From IMG/VR virus record IMGVR_UViG_3300009788_000265, positions 1-27,328 of that record: a DNA stretch of 27,328 nucleotides, one strand, 5' to 3'. Shown piece after piece: positions 22,121 through 27,328 of the stretch. Position numbers and translations under genes: made by a program. Positions within the stretch are counted from its first letter, which is position 1. The number at the start of each line of letters is the position of its first letter. This DNA is from a virus. The notes below the pieces were generated by a model that saw only the letters and a list, made by a program, of their open reading frames with translations, did not search any database and had not been told where the DNA came from.

Positions 22121-22526
22121 TTTTTGCCCTCGCGCGAGCCGTGCACGCGTGTATGCGCGAGCCGCGCGCGCCCGCACATGCAGGACGCGCGCGGGAGAAA
22201 GTTTTTGGAGTGCCTGTTTTTTCTCAGTATTAGGTTAGAGGTCTAGGTGTTGATTCTATTTAACTTGCATGACATTCCTAATCCTATACCAAGGTGCAGT
22301 ATTGATTATATTTGGCTTACGAAACGGGGAGCCTCAAGCTTCTCTAGGACGCGTTCTGCGGCGCTTTCTCGGGGTATGTGTCGCTCAGCCGCGAGAAAGG
22401 GCCGATCGTCGATCCTACCCCTACGCTCGCGCGATTCTTGGGGGGTATAGGCCCCTCGGTTGGAGGCGTTTTCGGGATGTTGGATGACTATTCGGGACGA
22501 CGGCAAACGAACAAGGGGGAGAGACG
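22090..22526. other. Non-coding region, candidate replication origin
   Basis: 437 bases without a convincing gene. It contains iteron-like repeats at its left edge, two copies of GCGCGAGCCG (about 22131-22140 and 22156-22165), a GC hairpin (22162-22194), an AT-richer segment about 22200-22320 that stands out from the surrounding GC-rich DNA, and an inverted repeat CTTTCTCG / CGAGAAAG (22364-22371, 22392-22399). Location between the primase and a small gene fits an origin. The short open frames here lack ribosome sites and family resemblance. Confidence 0.5.
22162..22194 (+). other. GC-rich hairpin in the candidate origin
   Basis: CCGCGCGCG (22162-22170) pairs perfectly with CGCGCGCGG (22186-22194), a 9-bp stem and 15-base loop. 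GAGAAAGTTTTTGG follows, so it could also act as a weak terminator for the primase transcript. Confidence 0.45.
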
Positions 22527-22754
22527 ATGAAACATTTGGATATCGACTTGACCGAGGACGAGGCCAACGCATTGACGATTGAGCTGAATATGCGGCTGCG
22601 CGATTGTGGGGGCCGGCTTGAGCGAGACCACTTTCGGCTTGGGCCATCTGGCGCATCGGCGATGAACAAGATTTTCGCCGCGCTGGTGGGTGGGGATCAC
22701 GACATCTACGGTAAGACCTTCGTCGTAGGGCTGGAACGAGAGGAAATAGGATGA
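22527..22754 (+). CDS. Hypothetical small protein
   Basis: 75 residues; AAGGGGGAGAGACG before ATG 22527 is a strong ribosome site. One helix (DLTEDEANALTIELNMRLRD) is followed by LGPSGASAMNKIFAALVGG and a closing strand. The first 20 residues resemble small proteins with a T.eEa..L...L phrase. Function unknown. Its stop overlaps the next start (ATGA). Confidence 0.55.
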   Translation: MKHLDIDLTEDEANALTIELNMRLRDCGGRLERDHFRLGPSGASAMNKIFAALVGGDHDIYGKTFVVGLEREEIG

Positions 22755-22900
22755 ACGTCGAGCTTCCAGGCATCTGGGGAGTGTTCTGCTTCACCTTCTA
22801 CTGGGGGTGCTGGATCTTCGCGGCCCTTCTGGGCGCCGCGATTCCGGCCAGTTTCATAGCGTACTTGGCCGTGAGCTTGGGGATCGGCAAAAAGTCATGA
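22751..22900 (+). CDS. Small membrane protein (49 aa)
   Basis: ATG 22751 overlaps the preceding stop in ATGA form, and GAGGAAATAG precedes it. The 49 residues are almost wholly hydrophobic: IWGVFCFTFYWGCWIFAALL then AAIPASFIAYLAVSLGIG, ending KKS. This gives two probable membrane segments joined by a short Pro-containing turn and a basic C-terminus. A holin-like or other membrane role is possible, but it is 49 aa, and it is not next to the endolysin gene, so function is left open. Confidence 0.5.
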   Translation: MNVELPGIWGVFCFTFYWGCWIFAALLGAAIPASFIAYLAVSLGIGKKS

Positions 22901-22939
22901 GGACCAAGGCACGAGGAGAGGCTCGATTTCGTGGAGAAA

Positions 22940-22969
22940 TTGATTTAAAAACGTCACAGTCAGTATAAT
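22940..22969 (+). promoter_or_regulatory. Sigma70-type promoter before the SF1 helicase gene
   Basis: TTGATT (22940-22945), 18-base spacer, and a perfect TATAAT (22964-22969). Expected start near 22976, leaving an untranslated leader of about 105 bases to ATG 23081. The leader holds a T7 run (TACGTTTTTTTCTCC) and one AAGGATTAGG. Confidence 0.65.
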
Positions 22970-23080
22970 GCAAGCCGATATGGCACGTAAGTCCAATAGA
23001 TTCACCGAACAGACCGACGCATGCGACCCATACCACTTGCGTTACGTTTTTTTCTCCGCGTAAGGATTAGGTTCTTAGGA

Positions 23081-24850
23081 ATGACACGATACGAAGGTGA
23101 CTACATCGTCTGGGGTCCGCCCGGCACCGGCAAGACGCACTTCCTTACCAAGCAGGTCGAGGCGATCGGTATGACCGATCCGCCGCCCGGCTACGAGCCG
23201 CCGGTTCTGATCTGTTCGCTCACGCATACCGCGGCGTCCGAGATCGCAGCCCGTAACCCAATCCTTCGCCGATCGAGACGCGTCGGGACGCTCCATTCGC
23301 ACGCATTCAGAGCGCTCGGCAATCCCAAGATGGTCATGCCGCTCATTCCGGAGTGGAACGAACAACACCCAGGCCTACGGTTAAGCGAGAAGGAATCCTC
23401 GAGGATCGAAGACGCGGGTGACGATTGGTCCGGCGATACGGCGGCGGATGTTCTCCTCTCGCGCTGCCAACTTGCGCGGGCGAGGCTCGTCGCTCCTCAC
23501 ATCTGGGCGCGGGAGGTCCAGGAATTCAGCGCGAAGTGGGAAGCGTTCAAGGAAGAGCGGGGCGTTATGGATTTCACGGACCTCATCGATCACGCGAACC
23601 TAGATGAGACCGACCCTCCGGTAAGATGTGACATCGTCATTGCCGATGAAGCGCAGGACTTGTCAGCGCTTGAGTTTAAGCTGATAACACGCTGGAGCAA
23701 GTGGGCGGGCGCCGGGATCTTCGCCGGCGATCCATGGCAAGCGCTCTACACGTGGCGCGGAGCTCATCCGGAGTTGTTCGAAAACGAAGACATCCCGCCC
23801 GAGAAACGGCGCGTTCTAAAAAAGAGCTGGAGAATTCCGAGATCAATCCAGGATTTTTCGATGCGATGGGTTCGTCGGTTGTCGACCTATAAGCCGCTTT
23901 CGTATGAGCCACGCGACGGGGACGACGGGTCGATTGAGGAGAATACGTCGGCAAGCTGGAAGTTCCCGGAGCCGGCGATCGACGACACTGTGAGGTGCGC
24001 GGAGCGAGGCGAGACCTCAATGATATTGGGGTCGTGCGCATACCTCATGACCCCGACAGTGAACACGCTTCGTGCTAACGCGGTTCCTTTCTCGAATCCA
24101 TGGAGGATCAGAAACGGAGCATGGAACCCGTTAGCTAGAAGAAAAGGAACGAACAGCGCGGCGGATCGATATCTTGCGTTGATGAAGATCGATAAAGGGA
24201 TGTTCGGCGATCAGGCCGGCCAGTGGTCTGCGTGGGACGTTGTGTTGTGGGCCTTCGCGCTCGGTGCTGGAGGGATCATGAAGAGGGGAGGTAAGAAGCG
24301 CATCAACGATCTTCGTAAGTCGGCAGGAAGTCGAGAGTCGGCGGAACAGATAAGGCAGGAACTTAGAGGAGCGCCCGGAGATGTATTTGTCGATGAGGTT
24401 TTTTTGCCGGCCGTTTCAGAGATGCTCATGGACCTGAGCCTTCAATGTGAGATCGGTAAGGACAGCGCGGAAAGGTTGGGACTCGGCGAAGACCCAGCAA
24501 GAACGTTGTCTCGATGGTATGAAGATCATTTATCGACGACGATGCGCCGTGTTAGTGAATATCCTATCCAGGTAGCGAAGCGGCGCGGTGTCTTGGCGGT
24601 GACGGATACGCCAAAGATTTACGTCGGAACGATTCACTCCTTCAAGGGGGCTGAGGCTGATAACGTCTTTATCTTCCCAGACCTCAGCGCGGCCGCAAGC
24701 GTGGCCTGGTCGGGCGAATCATCGACGGAGGCGAAGGACAGCGTCGTGAGGATGTTTTACGTTGGGATCACGAGGGCAAAGAAGCGCCTGGTTATCTGCG
24801 GCCATGCCAGCCCGCAGCACGTTCCCCTAGACGAAGCACCGAGGGCTTGA
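23081..24850 (+). CDS. SF1 DNA helicase, UvrD/Rep-like
   Basis: 589 residues from ATG 23081 (TTAGGA before it); an in-frame ATG at 23021 is less likely because its product starts with a non-conserved basic stretch. Motifs in order: Walker A GPPGTGKT (12-19), motif Ia VLICSLTHTAASEIA, motif Ic GTLHSHAFRALG, Walker B and motif II DEAQD (189-193), motif III GDPWQALYTWRGA (216-228), motif IV KKSWRIPRSI, motif V VGTIHSFKGAEAD, motif VI YVGITRAKKRL (about 560). All are intact, so an active 3'-5' translocase is expected. It would supply unwinding for the primase or a recombination function. The last codon and stop overlap the promoter of the next gene. Confidence 0.92.
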   Translation: MTRYEGDYIVWGPPGTGKTHFLTKQVEAIGMTDPPPGYEPPVLICSLTHTAASEIAARNPILRRSRRVGTLHSHAFRALGNPKMVMPLIPEWNEQHPGLRLSEKESSRIEDAGDDWSGDTAADVLLSRCQLARARLVAPHIWAREVQEFSAKWEAFKEERGVMDFTDLIDHANLDETDPPVRCDIVIADEAQDLSALEFKLITRWSKWAGAGIFAGDPWQALYTWRGAHPELFENEDIPPEKRRVLKKSWRIPRSIQDFSMRWVRRLSTYKPLSYEPRDGDDGSIEENTSASWKFPEPAIDDTVRCAERGETSMILGSCAYLMTPTVNTLRANAVPFSNPWRIRNGAWNPLARRKGTNSAADRYLALMKIDKGMFGDQAGQWSAWDVVLWAFALGAGGIMKRGGKKRINDLRKSAGSRESAEQIRQELRGAPGDVFVDEVFLPAVSEMLMDLSLQCEIGKDSAERLGLGEDPARTLSRWYEDHLSTTMRRVSEYPIQVAKRRGVLAVTDTPKIYVGTIHSFKGAEADNVFIFPDLSAAASVAWSGESSTEAKDSVVRMFYVGITRAKKRLVICGHASPQHVPLDEAPRA

Positions 24851-24876
24851 CATGGGACGAGGTCTATGTATATTAT
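24847..24876 (+). promoter_or_regulatory. Strong promoter for the HTH-like gene, overlapping the helicase stop
   Basis: A perfect TTGACA (24847-24852) includes the helicase TGA stop; after an 18-base spacer comes TATTAT (24871-24876), five of six to consensus. Expected start near 24883, inside the operator-like palindrome. Confidence 0.65.
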
Positions 24877-24892
24877 CGCTTGCGCTGACGCT
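24875..24892. promoter_or_regulatory. Operator-like palindrome, third copy
   Basis: ATCGCTTGCGCTGACGCT matches AGCGTTTGCGCAAACGCT (12082-12099) at 14 of 18 positions. It overlaps the last two bases of the -10 and the start of transcription, where a repressor could act on its own gene. Confidence 0.5.
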
Positions 24893-24918
24893 AACCGTTG
24901 GCGAGGAAGAAGGGTAGG

Positions 24919-25170
24919 ATGGGAAAGAAAAAGAAGAGGGGACCGCCGACGCTTCATGAGAAGATCGTTGCCGCGCTTGGATATGACAGGGAAGCACCCA
25001 AGAGCTACGATGTCGTGACTTCTACGTTCGAGGCAATGAAGAAAAGGAAGGATCTTCCCAACTATTCGCCGAGCGCGATCTATCGATACCTGAGAGGTGA
25101 GTCAGGTGGATCAACGAGGTTGATCGGGGCGCTGATGGATCTCGCGGGTTTGTCGGTGGTATCGAAATGA
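24919..25170 (+). CDS. Small helix-turn-helix-like protein, candidate Cro/CI-type regulator
   Basis: 83 residues from ATG 24919 (AGGAAGAAGGG upstream); a TTG at 24898 would add seven basic residues. A Lys-rich start (residues 2-10) is followed by an all-helical body. The segment NYSPSAIYRYLRGE, then STRLIGALMDLAGLSV, has the form of a Cro/CI-type unit: a S.saI.rylrGe recognition helix, a loop, and an L..la.llGv helix. Scoring by eye only; the match is suggestive. It has its own strong promoter with an operator-like palindrome that also occurs at the divergent promoters, so it may be the regulator of all three. Its stop overlaps the next start (ATGA). Confidence 0.55.
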   Translation: MGKKKKRGPPTLHEKIVAALGYDREAPKSYDVVTSTFEAMKKRKDLPNYSPSAIYRYLRGESGGSTRLIGALMDLAGLSVVSK

Positions 25171-25544
25171 ACGATCCGATTCTTGCCGGCGCGGATCAGT
25201 TCGGCCCAATCGTAAATAAGTTCGGCCCGTTCGACGCGAGTTTGCCGCTCCGGACGGTGACCCTTTACGAGCACGGGATGACGATGGATACGCATAAAGG
25301 GGTTTTGCTTCATGTAAGCGGAGCGGCGGGACAAGGCGTCTCGGATTTTATCTTCATCATTCTCCTTGACCATTCGCAGAAGATCGAGCAAGCGAAGAAG
25401 CAACTCGAAGAGGCGGAAGGAATCATCAATGCGCAGGCGGCCCAACTCCGCAAGCTGACGGAGGATCTTTTGTCGCGAAAGAAAAAGGCTTCGACGGTTC
25501 GGGGAGTCGGGCGGGTTCCGGGGTTGGGAGGCAAGACCTTATGA
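25167..25544 (+). CDS. Hypothetical protein with C-terminal coiled coil
   Basis: 125 residues, ATGA overlap with the regulator gene and with the endolysin gene. The first 70 residues are beta-rich (LRTVTLYEHGMTMDTHKGVL, then SGAAGQGVSDFIFIILLD). Residues 70-105 (QKIEQAKKQLEEAEGIINAQ, then AAQLRKLTEDLL) form a clear coiled coil, and the tail is basic (SRKKKASTVRGVGRV). Translational coupling to the endolysin hints at a lysis-related or virion role, but no membrane segment strong enough for a holin is seen; FIFIILL alone is short. Function unknown. Confidence 0.55.
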   Translation: MNDPILAGADQFGPIVNKFGPFDASLPLRTVTLYEHGMTMDTHKGVLLHVSGAAGQGVSDFIFIILLDHSQKIEQAKKQLEEAEGIINAQAAQLRKLTEDLLSRKKKASTVRGVGRVPGLGGKTL

Positions 25545-26452
25545 GGCTGGACTGGAACGAGCGCAAGAAATACTTGAGGCTTTGGAACGAACTCGAAGCG
25601 GCGGAAGACGAAGGTATTGTGCGCATTATCCACAACATCGCCAGAGCGCCAAACTCGCACCAGTACGATAACGTTTCAAAAAAGATATGGTGGAATTTGG
25701 GTATCCCCTTTCCCCCGATCCTCGTTGGCATCCTTCATCGGATGGAGAGCGACGCGAATTTCGCCACGCATCTTCACAACGGCGACCCGATGTGGGATTC
25801 GCCGCAAGGAGAGGGCGGGCCAGACTATCCTCTAGCGACGACGAGTGAGCCGAAAGGGCGGGGTCCGTTTGGGTCTTGGGAAGAGAGCGCATTCGACGCA
25901 ATCCAGATGAAGCTCAGCCGCGCAGATCTTTCGCCACTCCGGTTCAAGCGTGTCGACGAGGTTCTTTACTTCTTTGAGGCTTACAATGGTTTTGGCTATC
26001 GAAAGCATGCGATCAACTCGCCGTATCTTTGGGGACGAACAAACCACTACAGAAGGGGAAAATACACTGTCGACGGGGCCTTTGATGCCACGTCAGTTGC
26101 CATGCAGCCACGACCAGGGCAGGTTGGAGCCGCATCCGTTACCGCGCAGATCGGCGCGGCATCCGTTACCGCGCAGATCGGCGCGGCGGCGATCTTCCGG
26201 GCGTGGTTGGATGGTGGGTGGAACAGCGAACACTATGAGGACGGGGTTATCTGTAACGATCCGCCGCTCCTCACCGCGACGATCGGCCCCGACGAGATCG
26301 AGGATCTACAAGAATTGATCAACGATACGATCGAAAGATTACGACGTACCGCCGATGGGTTTGTCGGTGAAATCTTGATGGTAGACGGCAAGGTCGGACC
26401 GAAGACGCGCACGGGATATAAGCGCACGTTCGGCGTCGATTTGTTGTGCTAA
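25541..26452 (+). CDS. Endolysin: lysozyme-like catalytic domain plus peptidoglycan-binding-like C-terminus
   Basis: 303 residues, ATGA overlap with the upstream gene. Residues 50-190 carry the hallmark phrases of a lysozyme-like family found in phages: ILHRMESDANFATHLHNGDP (Glu69 is the probable catalytic acid), WEESAFDAIQMK, and EAYNGFGYRKHAINSPYLWG, then HYRRGKYTVDGAFD. Residues 197-214 are a duplicated nine-residue unit. The final ~75 residues (LQELINDTIERL, then MVDGKVGPKTRTGYKRTFGV) match the peptidoglycan-binding pattern (vDG.vGp.T...l..F). Function: cell-wall degradation for lysis, cytoplasmic until released. The export route is not visible here; no signal peptide. It is far from the tail genes. 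Confidence 0.85.
   Translation: MRLDWNERKKYLRLWNELEAAEDEGIVRIIHNIARAPNSHQYDNVSKKIWWNLGIPFPPILVGILHRMESDANFATHLHNGDPMWDSPQGEGGPDYPLATTSEPKGRGPFGSWEESAFDAIQMKLSRADLSPLRFKRVDEVLYFFEAYNGFGYRKHAINSPYLWGRTNHYRRGKYTVDGAFDATSVAMQPRPGQVGAASVTAQIGAASVTAQIGAAAIFRAWLDGGWNSEHYEDGVICNDPPLLTATIGPDEIEDLQELINDTIERLRRTADGFVGEILMVDGKVGPKTRTGYKRTFGVDLLC
26132..26185 (+). repeat. Perfect 27-bp tandem duplication inside the endolysin gene
   Basis: The unit at 26132-26158 (starting GCATCCGTTACCGCGCAGAT) is repeated exactly at 26159-26185. It keeps the frame and encodes two copies of ASVTAQIGA. Confidence 0.9.
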
Positions 26453-26660
26453 AGAGAGGAATTCGGTTAGCTTGATGACAGAGACGGGCGAGGCGGGATC
26501 TAAGACACCCTTCCTCTGAGTCGCGCAAGCGGCTCGCCTTTAGCGGTCGAATGATCTAGGCCGCGCCACTAACCCGGCGAACATTCTGTTTGCCAACCTC
26601 ACCGGCCTCGCCCGTCTTCATCTTCACTAAAACATTTTTCGAGAACGAAAGGGGGTGGGT
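26453..26660. other. Non-coding region with a long-range inverted repeat
   Basis: 208 bases with no supported gene. AGACGGGCGAGGC (26482-26494) is exactly complementary to GCCTCGCCCGTCT (26605-26617), enclosing 110 bases, and would form a 13-bp closing stem. The right arm is followed by TCATCTTCACTAAAACATTTTTC, so the 3' side could also end transcription weakly. A structured RNA or leader for the protease operon is possible; no known family recognised. Confidence 0.45.
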
Positions 26661-26945
26661 ATGAGCGAGAAAAACATTTGGGCTCAAGCGATGGACATCG
26701 AGGACCAAGCCGAAGCCGACGCCTTCTATGAAAAGATGGTGGCCTTCGTGCAGACGAACCCCAAGTATCCAGCCCGGGAAGCAGCCGAAGCGGTCGTGAA
26801 GCTCAACCTTGGCTACTTTTCGGGCTACTACGACGAAGAAACCATAGAGCGAGCGGACCGCCTCTTCGGCTCCAGCCGCGCGGCGTCCATGGGATGCGCT
26901 GTAATGGAAGCCCAGAGGCAACTTGCGAAAATGAAAGAAGGGTAA
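26661..26945 (+). CDS. Hypothetical protein upstream of the subtilase
   Basis: 94 residues; AAAGGGGGTGG before ATG 26661 (a GTG six bases earlier is inside the ribosome site and is rejected). All-helical: NIWAQAMDIEDQAEADAFYE, then PAREAAEAVVKLNLGYFSGY and ETIERADRLFGSSRAAS, and a last helix EAQRQLAKMKEG. No known family. It ends one base before the subtilase start and probably shares its transcript; its all-helical fold is unlike a subtilase propeptide (alpha/beta), so a partner role is only a guess. Confidence 0.6.
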   Translation: MSEKNIWAQAMDIEDQAEADAFYEKMVAFVQTNPKYPAREAAEAVVKLNLGYFSGYYDEETIERADRLFGSSRAASMGCAVMEAQRQLAKMKEG

Positions 26946-26946
26946 C

Positions 26947-27328
26947 ATGCCTGATCGATCCGACGAGCAATATCCGATGCTTCCGCCGTTCAAGGTCAAC
27001 TGGCTAATGCGATCAATGAGCCAGACGGTGGACAAGGGACACGCGATCCATAACATCCCGGCCGCGTGGAAGCGAGCGCGGGGGAAGGGGATTAAATTTG
27101 GGATTGCGGATACGGGCCGTCCCGTGCATCGGGATTTAGAGCCGAACATCGCTTCAACGAATAACCTAACGAACGATCCGCTGGAGGATCTCGTTTCAGG
27201 GCATTCGACTCATTGCGCAGGAATTATTGCCGCAGTCGATAACGACGAGGGTGTGGTCGGTGTTTGTCCCGAGGCGCGGCTCTTCTTCGCGAAGGTTCTT
27301 AACGATAACGGAAGCGGCTCGGATCGTC
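26947..27328 (+). CDS. Subtilisin-like serine protease (S8), 3' end outside window
   Basis: 127 residues visible from ATG 26947 (AGAAGGGTAAC before). There is no signal peptide. WKRARGKGIKFGIADTGRPV with Asp55 is the catalytic aspartate block of S8 peptidases (usually aiiDTGi...Hpdl, here VHRDL). GHSTHCAGIIAA with His86 is the catalytic histidine block. VVGVCPEARLFFAKVL matches the gvaP.a.l...kVl segment. The catalytic serine lies beyond the window. The start is short for a prodomain, so the enzyme may be made active in the cytoplasm or loaded into the virion. Possible roles are head-maturation, host-protein cleavage, or a defence-related effector; the window does not decide. Confidence 0.85.
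   Translation, partial: MPDRSDEQYPMLPPFKVNWLMRSMSQTVDKGHAIHNIPAAWKRARGKGIKFGIADTGRPVHRDLEPNIASTNNLTNDPLEDLVSGHSTHCAGIIAAVDNDEGVVGVCPEARLFFAKVLNDNGSGSDR

Noticed and set aside
22247-22487. Short plus-strand frames in the candidate origin
   Set aside because: No ribosome sites, arginine/serine-rich translation, and placed over inverted repeats.
26453-26660. tRNA gene or attachment site in the non-coding region
   Set aside because: No cloverleaf, T-loop or acceptor stem could be assembled, and no integrase is in the window.
26556-27149. 197-codon minus-strand frame over the protease start
   Set aside because: It lies opposite the S8 catalytic Asp block and the 94-aa gene, which have strong ribosome sites; it shows no recognisable domain.

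Overview
This window is part of a tailed-phage (or prophage) genome, GC-rich and almost entirely coding. The left 11 kb is a siphovirus tail module in lambda-like order: tape measure, gpM-like, gpL-like, gpK-like NlpC/P60 peptidase, gpI/gpJ-like tip protein, then fibre genes. This order suggests a non-contractile-tailed phage of a Gram-negative host. The host cannot be named from sequence alone. There is no integrase, capsid, terminase, tRNA or CRISPR array in the window, so lifestyle is undecided.

Layout: (1) 1-11105, rightward tail operon with ATGA-type overlaps. Two small genes of lighter composition are inserted between the M-, L- and K-like genes. The tip gene is split by an apparent -1 frame change near 7840. 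A separate promoter precedes a small virion-like gene at 9549 and a fibre gene at 10125. (2) 11156-11744, a leftward two-gene operon. It faces a rightward operon across a 415-bp control region carrying two promoters of the same design (-35, 17-bp spacer, -10); each spacer holds the same palindrome. A terminator and a possible small RNA lie between them. (3) 12160-16695, a run of mostly unknown small early genes including an HNH endonuclease. It also holds a parS-like 18-bp palindrome, a gene broken at a G9 tract, and a repeated hairpin plus CATCAACAAC leader in front of several genes. (4) 16765-24850, replication: an SNF2-type helicase, an unknown conserved protein, a Cys-rich possible ssDNA-binding protein, an archaeo-eukaryotic-type primase-polymerase, a 437-bp non-coding AT-richer stretch with 10-bp tandem repeats (candidate origin), and an SF1 UvrD-like helicase with its own promoter. 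(5) 24847-27328: a promoter with a third copy of the operator, a small HTH-like protein, a coiled-coil protein, an endolysin, a 200-bp non-coding region with a long inverted repeat, and a subtilisin-like protease cut by the window end.

The most interesting signals are three related operator palindromes linking the divergent control region to the HTH gene 13 kb away, a near-consensus parS site with no ParB gene in view, the iteron-like origin candidate next to the primase, and two apparent frame breaks (tip protein, poly-G gene). All functional assignments rest on motifs recognised by eye; no database search was run.
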